This document shows, in pieces, positions 1 to 6,935 of a stretch of 21,652 nt of DNA; position 1 is the stretch's first letter; every line of letters starts with the position of its first letter. The translations under genes and the position numbers were made by a program. Under the pieces are notes generated by a model. The model saw only the letters and a list, made by a program, of their open reading frames with translations. It did no database searches and was not told where the DNA came from. Source of the DNA: JACKAN01 sp964502735 (GTDB lineage: Bacteria; Bdellovibrionota; Bdellovibrionia; Bdellovibrionales; UBA1609); contig CAZCYD010000051.1 of assembly GCA_964502735.1 (NCBI GenBank), positions 1 through 21,652 of the forward strand. The letters run 5' to 3'.

Positions 1-1
1 C

Positions 2-40
2 TGGTCTTCCCCAAAAGTACTGGACAAATTTTAGTGAACG
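2..40 (+). mobile_element. Left terminal region of an IS3-family insertion sequence
   Basis: The sequence tggtcttccccaaaagtact followed by ggacaa resembles the terminal inverted repeat of many IS3-family elements (TGG-pyrimidine-rich-CCCC-AAA-n-TGGACA). About 30 bases on comes a strong Shine-Dalgarno (aggagga near 54-60) and a GTG that opens an OrfA-like frame, which is the layout of an IS3 left end. No matching right end was found in the window, so this is a truncated or decayed copy. The resemblance is from memory of the family pattern, not from a search. Confidence 0.55.
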
Positions 41-67
41 ATTTACCCCCAATAGGAGGAGAGAATC

Positions 68-231
68 GTGGAAAAGAGGAAAAGTTCAAAAAAGTCTTAC
101 AGTACAGAGTTTAAACAAGAAGCTTACTTGGCTCAACTAAAAGAGACACACAAAAGAAAGTCGAGCTTTTGGCAAAGAATGAACGAATGATAACGTTAGT
201 CGAGCGAAAACTTGGCCAAAAAGTTATTTAA
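68..231 (+). pseudogene. IS3-family transposase OrfA remnant (deleted and frameshifted)
   Basis: A GTG at 68 behind a good ribosome binding site opens a frame that starts like IS3/IS911 OrfA: a lysine/arginine-rich start, then YSTEFKQEA, the usual first helix. The frame then breaks off and stops at 188-190 after 40 codons. From about 157 a second frame (+1 relative) reads KKVELLAKNERMITLVERKL-GQ and stops at 229-231. This looks like the leucine-zipper tail of OrfA, where patterns such as I..LERKLGQ are common. The helix-turn-helix in the middle, the rest of the tail and the whole of OrfB are missing. I read this as an internal deletion plus frameshift in a dead element. The second half is less certain than the first. 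Confidence 0.6.
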
Positions 232-287
232 ATATATGATATTACTATCTTTTTCATAACTTACAGTATGCTATTGAATGTTATATC

Positions 288-304
288 AAGTTATGTTAAG
301 TTAT
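288..304 (+). promoter_or_regulatory. Direct repeat upstream of toxin-antitoxin-like pair, candidate operator
   Basis: The heptamer aagttat occurs at 288-294 and again at 298-304, exactly 10 bp apart (one helical turn) and just before the ribosome binding site at 309-313. A matching inverted copy, ataactta, lies at 256-263 opposite taagttat at 297-304. The downstream operon encodes an Xre-type DNA-binding protein, and such antitoxins usually autoregulate through repeats of this kind. That function is inferred; only the repeats are seen. Confidence 0.35.
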
Positions 305-324
305 ATTCAGGAGTGACCGATAAG

Positions 325-729
325 ATGGATGTAGTTATAACAGAATGGGCATTGGACTCGTATCTCAATTTGAAACATCAAAATACGTTCTCCAATGACG
401 AATACAAAAACACCATTCGACCCGATGTCGAGTTGCTCAAGGATGGTATGCCCTCCCCTCACGCGCAGTTTCAGAACTCAAAGTTCTGGGGACCTGCAAC
501 TGATATGAGCGGCAAGACGATCCAACATGGCCACAAGATGAAGTGGCATAATATTGGCTCTGGCCGAATCCAGTTGCGTCTTGCGATTGTGATTCTTAAA
601 GGCAAGTCCTTCATGTGTCAGGGCTATGTAAAGTCGAGCGAGTTTGTGGATAAAAAAGAGATGGCAAAGTTGAAAAATAGAATCCGTGATATTTCAACAG
701 GCCATTTCACATATAGAGGTATGTTATGA
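325..729 (+). CDS. Putative toxin of a type II toxin-antitoxin-like pair
   Basis: Small basic protein of 134 residues when started at ATG 325, which has a good ribosome binding site (aggag, 309-313). An in-frame ATG at 268 would add 19 residues but has no such site. The N-terminus (VITEWALDSYLNLK) resembles the first helix of RelE/ParE/HigB-fold toxins. The middle holds a short motif, FWGPATDMSGK, then a basic strand-rich core (KMKWHNIGSGRIQLRLAIV, GKSFMCQGYVK) and a helical lysine-rich tail. The stop overlaps the start of the downstream Xre-type gene by 4 bp (ATGA), the usual toxin-first order of HigBA-like modules. A nuclease activity on translating mRNA would be the family expectation but is not demonstrated by any residue I can name. 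It may instead be a conserved protein of unknown function. Confidence 0.55.
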   Translation: MDVVITEWALDSYLNLKHQNTFSNDEYKNTIRPDVELLKDGMPSPHAQFQNSKFWGPATDMSGKTIQHGHKMKWHNIGSGRIQLRLAIVILKGKSFMCQGYVKSSEFVDKKEMAKLKNRIRDISTGHFTYRGML

Positions 730-1223
730 GTTTATTTAAAACAACACCCGAACAACAGATCAAAGTATATGAGATTGCCACGGCCATGAAGGCCGCTGGG
801 CTTGCTTCTATGTTTATTACTGACTGCGTGAAGCATGCTCTTGAGTATGAAGGTACTCACGATTTAATGGTTCTCTGGGCTGAAGCTTCTTCCCAAGCGG
901 AACGAGACGAAGTCATTGCCGACCTTCAAGATGAAGTGGACATGCACTTAGAGCGCCCCAAAAAGCCTACAAAAAGGCCCTATGTGCGTTTCGACGATTT
1001 AGAGGGTATTGCTAAAAACATCGAAGGATTTAAGAAAAATCTGCGTCGCTTGGTTGACCGCAATGGTGGCATCTCGGAGTTGGCTAAGAAAACGGGTATC
1101 CCCCAGCCCTCTTTGAGTCGATTTTTTGGCTCTCAATCTATGCCAAGAAGGACAACTCTTTACAAGATAGCCGACGCTCTTGGACTGAGTGAGGATCAGA
1201 TCATTACCGACTGGGTCGCCTAA
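726..1223 (+). CDS. Xre-family helix-turn-helix protein, putative antitoxin
   Basis: 165-residue protein starting at ATG 726, with agaggt five bases upstream and a 4-bp overlap with the gene before it, so the two are translationally coupled. Residues 101-160 form a Cro/C1-type helix-turn-helix: ISELAKKTGIPQPSLSRFF, then a third helix region ending LYKIADALGLSEDQI. Residues 1-90 are a separate mostly helical, acidic segment with a basic linker (RPKKPTKRP, 77-85). This may be the toxin-binding part. The likely role is to neutralise the upstream protein and repress the shared promoter. HigA-like antitoxins are usually shorter (about 90-100 residues); the long N-terminal extension is unusual. Confidence 0.7.
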   Translation: MSLFKTTPEQQIKVYEIATAMKAAGLASMFITDCVKHALEYEGTHDLMVLWAEASSQAERDEVIADLQDEVDMHLERPKKPTKRPYVRFDDLEGIAKNIEGFKKNLRRLVDRNGGISELAKKTGIPQPSLSRFFGSQSMPRRTTLYKIADALGLSEDQIITDWVA

Positions 1224-1897
1224 CCCTTTTCACGGTGCCCCATAAAGCCTTAGAGCCATTTTTACTAGATATCCATACTTGAGACCATGCCCAATCCACA
1301 AGATTAATCTGTGGCCGTTTTAAAGCGAAGTTCAATTTCCTGGCATTTGCGAACGCCAATTTCAGGTTTGTTGAACTCTCACCTGATTCGACGAACAAAC
1401 CCACGCGGTCAGGGGAAAACGAATGCTAGTCCAATATCATGGTGATTGCGGACGCCAATTTCTGGTTCTACGGTTCTACTCGGTTCGTGGTGGGTCATTA
1501 CAAAAAATCAATTAAACACAAGCATTTTAGGTATCTCAGTCTATAAAATTTAAAGCTTTTAACGCCGTAAGCTCGCTTCTGTATTAGCTTTGGCACATAG
1601 CCTGCAATTTCATTAACTCAGAAAATTATATCAAATTTAATGGTATTTAATATAATATTTCATGAAGCATCTCCTTCGGATTGAATTTAGGCTTTATTAC
1701 CCAATACCTAAACTCTACTCCCGACCGCTTTTATGCATGATACTCCTAAATATTTATAGAATGAGGTCCAGTCGGGAGCCCTTTATTCGCCATATCCAAA
1801 GTGACGCATACCTTATGGGTAGGCTCGTCTAAGATCTATATTTCAAGCCGTTTCGAGTCATTTCAATCCATCCAATTTTCCTTCCGAAAAATCAGCA
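1224..1897. other. 674-bp gene-free region between the Xre gene and an AraC-type gene
   Basis: No convincing gene on either strand. The first half carries three imperfect 19-bp direct repeats (see the separate entry) and a 66-codon reverse frame (1204-1404) without a ribosome binding site or recognisable domain. The second half (1500-1897) is AT-rich; it contains an 8-bp inverted repeat (ctcccgac 1718-1725, gtcgggag 1771-1778) too far apart to act as a compact terminator. The stretch next to the IS3 remnant and toxin-antitoxin-like pair looks like decayed accessory DNA. Confidence 0.6.
1325..1466 (+). repeat. Three imperfect 19-bp direct repeats, possible transposon end
   Basis: Related 19-mers occur at 1325-1343 (gcgaagttcaatttcctgg), 1349-1367 (gcgaacgccaatttcaggt) and 1448-1466 (gcggacgccaatttctggt). 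The last two differ at two positions. They are all in the same orientation, 24 and 99 bp apart. Several short subterminal repeats of about 20 bp are typical of the ends of some insertion sequences, for example the IS21 family, where they bind transposase. That identification is a guess; the repeats themselves are directly visible. Confidence 0.5.
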
Positions 1898-2707
1898 CTA
1901 TGGTTTGGACGTCCCAAAAAGTTTCTGAATTTTATACTGACTGGGCAAAGCATTTAAATTCTTTTTAAACTGTAAGTTAAACTGACTAGGATCAGAAAAT
2001 CCTACTGCACAAATGGCCTCTGTCACAGAAAGCCCATAGCGCATCCTTATAAGTGCCTCATAAATTCTTAGCTTATGTCGATATTCAATCAACGAAATAC
2101 CATAAACACTCTTAAAGGCCCGAGTCAGAACCACTCTGGAGCAATTAAGATATTGTGCTACCGACGAGATCTTTAGTTCTTCACAAAAATGCGCATCCAT
2201 ATAGGCCTTGGCCTTTGCTGCAATTGCCGAAGGATACTTTTGCTGCTCAAACTCAGGAGCCTTATTCAACTGTGCAAGAATCTTATACACATCTGCTTTA
2301 TAATGAGGTGGGCACAGCTCAACCCCTGTTAAATATCGTGGGGTCCTAATATCAAATGGAATTTTTATTGTCGAGCCAATACAAGACCATTTCAGCGGAC
2401 CCTCCTCTATATGAAGTTCTACTAAACTAAATGGTGGCAAAAATAAAGCCGTCGGGCCACAAAGATCTATAAGAGAATTTGCAGACCGCAATTGGACTCT
2501 GTTCTTTGGCAAGCTTGCAAATCCAATAAACCAGTCAGAAGCATAAGCCTCATGATAAATATTTTTTGTGTACTGATGTACCTTTTCTGAATAAAACAAT
2601 CCATCAGCGAGACGGCTCACCGTTGCTTGATAGTTTGATGTAACGATAGAGGCGTCCGCTTGAGAAACAGCCTCACCTTTAAGTCCTTGGTCTAACCTAC
2701 TGTTCAC
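1898..2707 (-). CDS. AraC-family transcriptional regulator
   Basis: 269-residue protein with a C-terminal AraC/XylS DNA-binding domain (about 165-262): first helix-turn-helix LKISSVAQYLNCSRVVLTRA, second ending in the signature VGFSDPSQFNLQFKKN. The N-terminal half is a beta-rich effector or dimerisation domain with no family I can name. The start is a GTG at 2707; no upstream ATG fits, and no Shine-Dalgarno is seen. A TATACT box ends only four bases before the GTG, so a leaderless message is possible. It is divergent from the E2-like gene with a 72-bp gap, which suggests that gene as its target. Its architecture matches the second AraC-type regulator in this window (10930-11748), suggesting an old duplication or a lineage-specific family. 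Confidence 0.85.
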   Translation of the reverse strand: MNSRLDQGLKGEAVSQADASIVTSNYQATVSRLADGLFYSEKVHQYTKNIYHEAYASDWFIGFASLPKNRVQLRSANSLIDLCGPTALFLPPFSLVELHIEEGPLKWSCIGSTIKIPFDIRTPRYLTGVELCPPHYKADVYKILAQLNKAPEFEQQKYPSAIAAKAKAYMDAHFCEELKISSVAQYLNCSRVVLTRAFKSVYGISLIEYRHKLRIYEALIRMRYGLSVTEAICAVGFSDPSQFNLQFKKNLNALPSQYKIQKLFGTSKP

Positions 2708-2768
2708 AGCAAGTATACTAGAACAGATAAGTTACAAATCAACAAGTATTGTGATGCCTTTTCAAGGC
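2701..2768. promoter_or_regulatory. Shared divergent control region with short inverted repeats
   Basis: The gap between the AraC-type gene and the E2-like gene holds tgttc (2701-2705) opposite gaaca (2721-2725), flanking a palindromic agtatact (2712-2719) that could be the regulator's own -10 box. A second palindrome, gccttttcaaggc (2756-2768), lies just before the E2-like start and includes its likely ribosome binding site. Either could be an operator for the AraC-type protein. This is inferred from position and symmetry only. Confidence 0.35.
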
Positions 2769-2779
2769 AAAATTTGAAT

Positions 2780-3562
2780 ATGAGCACAAGTAAATACCAC
2801 ACATCAAATACAGACAAATTTTTTAAGGTTGTGTCTTCAATTGTTGAAAATGAAATCAACTCGAGTGTAACCGTAACAATGATAAACCTTGTCAATCTTT
2901 CGAAAATCAATCAAATCCGAAAGTCCATGCAAGATAACAAGCCCAGCTATACTGTTTTTGTCGCTAAAGCCTTAGCTATGGCACTTAAAGAATTTCCAGA
3001 AATGAATAAAAGATTTTATAGACCTCTAGGATTTCTCCCCTCCGTCTATCAAATATTTAAAACAGTAGATATAGCTATAGCTTCAGAAGTCGTCGATAAG
3101 AACTTTTCTCATGTTGCCTATATTGACGTAATGACTGACGTGCAAGATAAATCTTTACAAGACATACAACAATGGCTTTTAGATTTTAGAAATACAAATT
3201 CGGTAAAACAATGGGCTATGTTCAGTCAAACAATAACTAAGCTGCCTGTCCTAATTTCCCGCCTACTACTCACTCTGCCCATATACCTCCCCAAGCTTTG
3301 GGTAAAATATCGAGGTGGAGCAGCCATAATCAGCTCCCCTGCCAAATACGGTGTGGACTCTTTAATCGCAACATGGAGTGCTCCAATAGGCATATCCTTT
3401 GGACATGTAAAAGACCGTCCTCTTGTCGAACAGGGGTCTATAATAGTAGCTTCTTCCTTCTATCTCACCTTAAATTTCGATAGAAGACTATTCTCAGGCG
3501 CACAAGGCGCTCGTTTTATAGCTAGAATTTGTGAAATATTAGAAAGTGGATGTTTCAACTAA
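2780..3562 (+). CDS. E2-type (2-oxoacid dehydrogenase acyltransferase fold) protein lacking catalytic residues
   Basis: 260 residues from ATG 2780; a TTG at 2774 is better spaced from the weak site aagg (2764-2767), so the true start could be two codons earlier. The fold is that of the dihydrolipoyl acyltransferase/CAT catalytic domain. Signs are the early segment VTVTMINLVNLSKINQIR, the helix YTVFVAKALAMALKEFPEMN (57-76), the strand pair IIVASSFYLTLNFD, and the C-terminal helix ARFIARICEILE. There is no lipoyl or E1/E3-binding domain. The signature that should read DHRxxDG reads DRRLFSG (234-240): catalytic His is Arg and the Asp is Ser. The acyl-transfer chemistry of true E2 is therefore probably absent. 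A hydrophobic stretch (LPVLISRLLLTLPIYLPKLW, 155-174) suggests membrane or lipid contact. Function is unknown; it is probably controlled by the divergent AraC-type gene. Confidence 0.65.
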   Translation: MSTSKYHTSNTDKFFKVVSSIVENEINSSVTVTMINLVNLSKINQIRKSMQDNKPSYTVFVAKALAMALKEFPEMNKRFYRPLGFLPSVYQIFKTVDIAIASEVVDKNFSHVAYIDVMTDVQDKSLQDIQQWLLDFRNTNSVKQWAMFSQTITKLPVLISRLLLTLPIYLPKLWVKYRGGAAIISSPAKYGVDSLIATWSAPIGISFGHVKDRPLVEQGSIIVASSFYLTLNFDRRLFSGAQGARFIARICEILESGCFN

Positions 3563-3711
3563 ACCCGGCCCCCTCTGGACCAAGGTCGCAGTTCTCAGCG
3601 TAACCTAACTATTAAAAAAAAATAGCACTATCAATAGATAAATGATTTAGAAAAACAGCTTCAAACGCATCCTATTATTTAAATTGCAAAGTAATTAATC
3701 CGATAAATAAT

Positions 3712-3753
3712 TTATTTACTTTCATAAATTCCGAAGCTTTAAAAAGTAAATAA
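3712..3753. repeat. 11-bp inverted repeat upstream of the PAPS operon
   Basis: ttatttacttt (3712-3722) is a perfect inverted match of aaagtaaataa (3743-3753), with 20 bases between. The right arm lies about 22 bases before the first gene of the PAPS operon. It could be an operator for an operon regulator or a weak leader hairpin. AT-richness makes chance more likely, so confidence is modest. Confidence 0.35.
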
Positions 3754-3775
3754 TTTTTGTCATTACGGAGTTGAA

Positions 3776-4051
3776 ATGATCCAAGATTCACCAATTCGAT
3801 CTGCCGCTAAGGCCTTAACATGGAGACTTTCTGGCTCATTCTTTACTGGACTTATTGTTTTTTGGGGAACAGGAAGGTTCGATCTAGCTGTTGCCATTAG
3901 TGGTGTTGAAATTATATCTAAAATGGTACTTTATTATGTTCACGAGAGAATTTGGGATAAGTTTTCATTTGGTCGCAAGAAAGTAAATACTGATACTATG
4001 GACCAACCTAAACATAATGACAATGAATCAGAACAACAAGATGTTGCGTGA
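3776..4051 (+). CDS. DUF2061 small membrane protein
   Basis: 91 residues, ATG 3776 with cggag six bases upstream. The body matches DUF2061: SPIRSAAKALTWRLSGSFFT, FWGTGRFDLAVAISGVEIISK and MVLYYVHERIWDKFSFGRK, with two short membrane segments (about 18-36 and 40-58) and the conserved YYxHERxW motif at the end of the second. The last 20 residues are polar and look disordered. DUF2061 proteins are known for sitting next to, or fused with, sulfate-activation enzymes (CysC/CysN), and this is the first gene of such an operon. No biochemical role is established. A part in sulfate supply or in anchoring the PAPS enzymes is inference. The gap to cysD is 78 bp. Confidence 0.85.
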   Translation: MIQDSPIRSAAKALTWRLSGSFFTGLIVFWGTGRFDLAVAISGVEIISKMVLYYVHERIWDKFSFGRKKVNTDTMDQPKHNDNESEQQDVA

Positions 4052-4129
4052 TAGAAATACAACAATTGCACTTACACAAAATTTAAGTTCTAATGAACAT
4101 AAATTCACCAAAAAATGGAATGAATCCTC

Positions 4130-5032
4130 ATGAGAACCCTGTCTTCTTTAGAAAAATTAGAGGCTGAAAGTATTCATATAATTCGAGAGGCCTTTGCCGA
4201 AGCTGAAAATCCAGTTATGTTATATTCAATAGGTAAAGATAGCACTGTGATGCTGCATTTAGCCCTAAAAGCCTTTTATCCGTCCAGCCTCCCCTTTCCT
4301 CTTTTACATGTGGATACAGGTTGGAAATTTAGAGAAATGTACGAATTTAGAGATAAGGTCGCAAACCACCTGGATTTAAAATTAATGATTTACAAAAACC
4401 AGAGCGGTGCAGATAAGGGAATAAACCCTTTCGAACATGGCTCCTCGATGTTCACTGATATTATGAAAACCGAAGCCCTTAAACAGGCTCTTACAAATTT
4501 TAAATTTGATGTTATCTTTGGTGGAGCAAGAAGAGATGAAGAAAAATCTCGTGCAAAAGAACGAATATTTTCATTTCGGGATAATAAACACCAATGGGAT
4601 CCAAAGAATCAACGACCTGAGTTATGGAATATATATAATGTTAGTAAAAAAACAGGAGACTCAATCCGAGCATTTCCATTATCAAATTGGACAGAATTAG
4701 ATATTTGGCAATATATAGTTAAAGAATCAATCGAGGTGGTACCTTTATACTTTTCTGATACACGTCCAGTTGTAAATCGAGAGGGTAGCCTCTTCATGGT
4801 TGATGATGAAAGATTTAAACTTTTACCAAATGAAGTTGTAGAGTTTAAAGAAGTACGATTTAGAACCCTTGGTTGCTACCCTCTAACTGCTGCTGTTGAG
4901 TCATCCGCAAAAAATACTAATGACATTTTAAAAGAAGTTGAAAGCGTAAAACTTTCTGAACGAAGTGGACGACTTATAGATCATGACGCCAATGGATCAA
5001 TGGAGAAAAAGAAGAAGCAAGGATATTTCTAA
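4130..5032 (+). CDS. cysD: Sulfate adenylyltransferase subunit 2 (ATP sulfurylase small subunit)
   Basis: 300 residues, the normal CysD length. It makes adenosine 5'-phosphosulfate from ATP and sulfate together with the GTPase subunit CysN. The PP-loop is SIGKDS (33-38); LHVDTGWKFREMYEFRD follows at 59-75. The conserved block FGGARRDEEKSRAKERIFSF occupies 130-149, and FPLSNWTELDIWQYI and the tail RSGRLIDHD...KKKQGYF are typical. The Shine-Dalgarno is weak (ggaat about ten bases before ATG 4130). The stop shares one base with the start of the next gene (TAATG), so the two subunits are coupled. No phosphoadenylylsulfate reductase or sulfite reductase is nearby, so the product probably goes on to PAPS for sulfation. 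Confidence 0.97.
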   Translation: MRTLSSLEKLEAESIHIIREAFAEAENPVMLYSIGKDSTVMLHLALKAFYPSSLPFPLLHVDTGWKFREMYEFRDKVANHLDLKLMIYKNQSGADKGINPFEHGSSMFTDIMKTEALKQALTNFKFDVIFGGARRDEEKSRAKERIFSFRDNKHQWDPKNQRPELWNIYNVSKKTGDSIRAFPLSNWTELDIWQYIVKESIEVVPLYFSDTRPVVNREGSLFMVDDERFKLLPNEVVEFKEVRFRTLGCYPLTAAVESSAKNTNDILKEVESVKLSERSGRLIDHDANGSMEKKKKQGYF

Positions 5033-6897
5033 TGATAGAACAAAAAGAAAAATCTTTACTCCGTTTTATAACTTGCGGAAGTGTTGATGATGGAAAAAGT
5101 ACGCTTATAGGTCGACTATTATATGAAACAAAATCGCTCTATGATGACCAATTGGAAGCTTTATCTAGTGAGTCCATCAAATGGGGAACCCAAGGCACCG
5201 GTATTGACTACGCTCTTTTAGTAGATGGATTATCTGCGGAAAGAGAACAGGGAATCACAATCGATGTTGCATACAGATATTTCTCTACGGATAAGAGAAA
5301 GTTTATTGTCGCAGACACACCAGGACATGAGCAGTACACAAGAAATATGATAACAGGTGCATCAACAGCAGATTTAGCACTTGTTCTTGTTGATGGCCGA
5401 AAAGGCTTATTGACTCAAACTAAGAGACATAGTTTTTTACTATCAAAAATAGGAGTAAAAAATATCTTAATTGTAATTAATAAAATGGACACTATTGATT
5501 ACGAAGAACTGAAGTATAAAGAAATTAGATTACAATTTCAGAATTTTAGCAAAGATCTAGGATTTGAAAGTATCCACTATATTCCTGTTTCGGCCCTTAA
5601 AGGTGACAATATTACTGAAAAAAGTAGAAGTATGCCATGGTACGATGGATATACTTTATTGGAGTTTTTAGAAAAAATTGAGTTAGAAACAGAAGAAATA
5701 CGTGAGCAGTTTGACCTTCGATTTCAGGTTCAGTGGGTAAATAGAAGCTCCTCTGACTTTAGAGGATATGCAGGTACAATATCATCCGGAGTTCTAAGGC
5801 CAGGTAGTAAGATTAAAGTCCAACCCTCTGGAGTTGAATCTAAAATTTCAAGAATAATAACAAAAACAGGAGATTTAGACGAAGCTATCAAGGGTGAGGC
5901 TGTTATAATTACACTAGATGATGAAATTGATATCTCACGAGGAGATGTAATTTGTTCAGCAGAAAACTCCGTTAAGGTCTCAAACCATTTTCAAGTTGAT
6001 ATTTTTTGGATGAATGAAGAAGAACTTCTGCCTGGTCGAGTATATTTAATTAAATTTGGTACTAATACGATAACTGGCTCTATCACAAGCATTAAACATG
6101 AAATCAACATTAACACTCTAGAAAAGATCAGCGCCAAGACGCTAAAGCTAAATTCAATAGGGTCATGCAATATGAGTGTTGACAAAGACATTCCCTATGA
6201 AACCTATATAAAGAATCGCGACCTCGGATCTTTTATAATAATTGATCGATACAATTTTAAAACTCTTGGCGCTGGAACAATTAATTTTTCATTAAATCGT
6301 GCTGAAAACATCCATGCCTCTCCGCTGTCGATTTCGAAGAAAAATAGAAGTGAACAAAAAAATCAAAAAGCATGTGTGATATGGCTTACGGGAATTTCAG
6401 GTGCTGGAAAGTCAACACTAGCCAACCTACTAGATCGTAATTTATATCAAAAAGGCTATCACTCCTATATCTTGGACGGAGATAACTTAAGGCGTGGATT
6501 AAACAAAGATCTCGGCTTTACAGCGACAGACAGAGTGGAGAATATTCGAAGAGCTGGTGAAGTTGCAAAACTAATGACTGATGCGGGACTTATTGTAATT
6601 GCTTCATTTATTTCCCCATTTAAAAGAGAACGAGATAGAATTCGAAGTCAATTCGATAAAAGCGAATTTTACGAAATTTTTTTAGATATTCCTTTCGCTG
6701 TTGCAAAGTCTAGAGATCCAAAAGGCCTTTATAAAAAAGCAGATGAAGGTAAGTTAAAAAATTTTACTGGTATGGACTCTCCTTATGAAAAACCTGAATT
6801 TCCCAGTCTTAAACTTGATACAGACAAAATAAGCCAAGAACAGGCTTGCAATGAAATCTTAGATTTATTGAAAAAAAACAACATTATTAAATATTAA
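5032..6897 (+). CDS. cysNC: Bifunctional sulfate adenylyltransferase subunit 1 / adenylylsulfate kinase
   Basis: 621-residue fusion of CysN and CysC. The GTPase part carries G1 GSVDDGKS (16-23), the switch REQGITID (71-78), G3 DTPGHEQ (95-101) and G4 NKMD (150-153), followed by EF-Tu-like beta-barrel domains to about residue 430. The APS kinase part starts near 446 with Walker A GISGAGKST (454-462), then LDGDNLRRGLNKDLGFTATD, FISPFKRERDRIR and RDPKGLYKKA, all standard for CysC. GTP hydrolysis by CysN drives APS formation by CysD; the kinase then phosphorylates APS to PAPS, the universal sulfate donor. Fusion of the two activities is the common form in bacteria that make PAPS for sulfation. 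Both halves look intact. Confidence 0.97.
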   Translation: MIEQKEKSLLRFITCGSVDDGKSTLIGRLLYETKSLYDDQLEALSSESIKWGTQGTGIDYALLVDGLSAEREQGITIDVAYRYFSTDKRKFIVADTPGHEQYTRNMITGASTADLALVLVDGRKGLLTQTKRHSFLLSKIGVKNILIVINKMDTIDYEELKYKEIRLQFQNFSKDLGFESIHYIPVSALKGDNITEKSRSMPWYDGYTLLEFLEKIELETEEIREQFDLRFQVQWVNRSSSDFRGYAGTISSGVLRPGSKIKVQPSGVESKISRIITKTGDLDEAIKGEAVIITLDDEIDISRGDVICSAENSVKVSNHFQVDIFWMNEEELLPGRVYLIKFGTNTITGSITSIKHEININTLEKISAKTLKLNSIGSCNMSVDKDIPYETYIKNRDLGSFIIIDRYNFKTLGAGTINFSLNRAENIHASPLSISKKNRSEQKNQKACVIWLTGISGAGKSTLANLLDRNLYQKGYHSYILDGDNLRRGLNKDLGFTATDRVENIRRAGEVAKLMTDAGLIVIASFISPFKRERDRIRSQFDKSEFYEIFLDIPFAVAKSRDPKGLYKKADEGKLKNFTGMDSPYEKPEFPSLKLDTDKISQEQACNEILDLLKKNNIIKY

Positions 6898-6911
6898 AAG
6901 AAGACACTTAC

Positions 6912-6935
6912 AACCCAAATCCGCGGAGTTTGGTT
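6912..6935. terminator. CCGCGG-cored palindrome between convergent operons, probable terminator
   Basis: An imperfect palindrome centred on ccgcgg (6921-6926) pairs cccaaa on the left with gtttgg on the right, allowing two mismatches per side. Outside it aagaag (6898-6903) pairs with cttctt (6943-6948), giving a larger hairpin. It sits 14 bp after the cysNC stop and overlaps the stop codon of the convergent membrane-protein gene, so it probably ends transcription from both sides. There is no clear T-run. Its left part, cccaaatccgcgga, matches 13 of 14 bases of the end of the inverted-repeat element at 9647. Confidence 0.5.

Noticed and set aside
1204..1404. 66-codon reverse reading frame next to the Xre gene
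   Set aside because: No ribosome binding site, no recognisable domain, overlaps the 3' end of the Xre gene, and covers the repeat region; more likely decayed DNA.
1718..1778. Inverted repeat ctcccgac / gtcgggag as a terminator
   Set aside because: Arms are only 8 bp and 45 bases apart with no T-run; could be chance.
2704..2910. 68-codon reverse frame over the divergent promoter
   Set aside because: Lies antisense to the E2-like gene start and reads as low-complexity hydrophobic sequence; a shadow frame.
4130..6897. Assimilatory sulfate reduction operon
   Set aside because: No cysH, cysI, cysJ or sulfate transporter nearby, while a sulfotransferase and CysQ are; PAPS for sulfation fits better.
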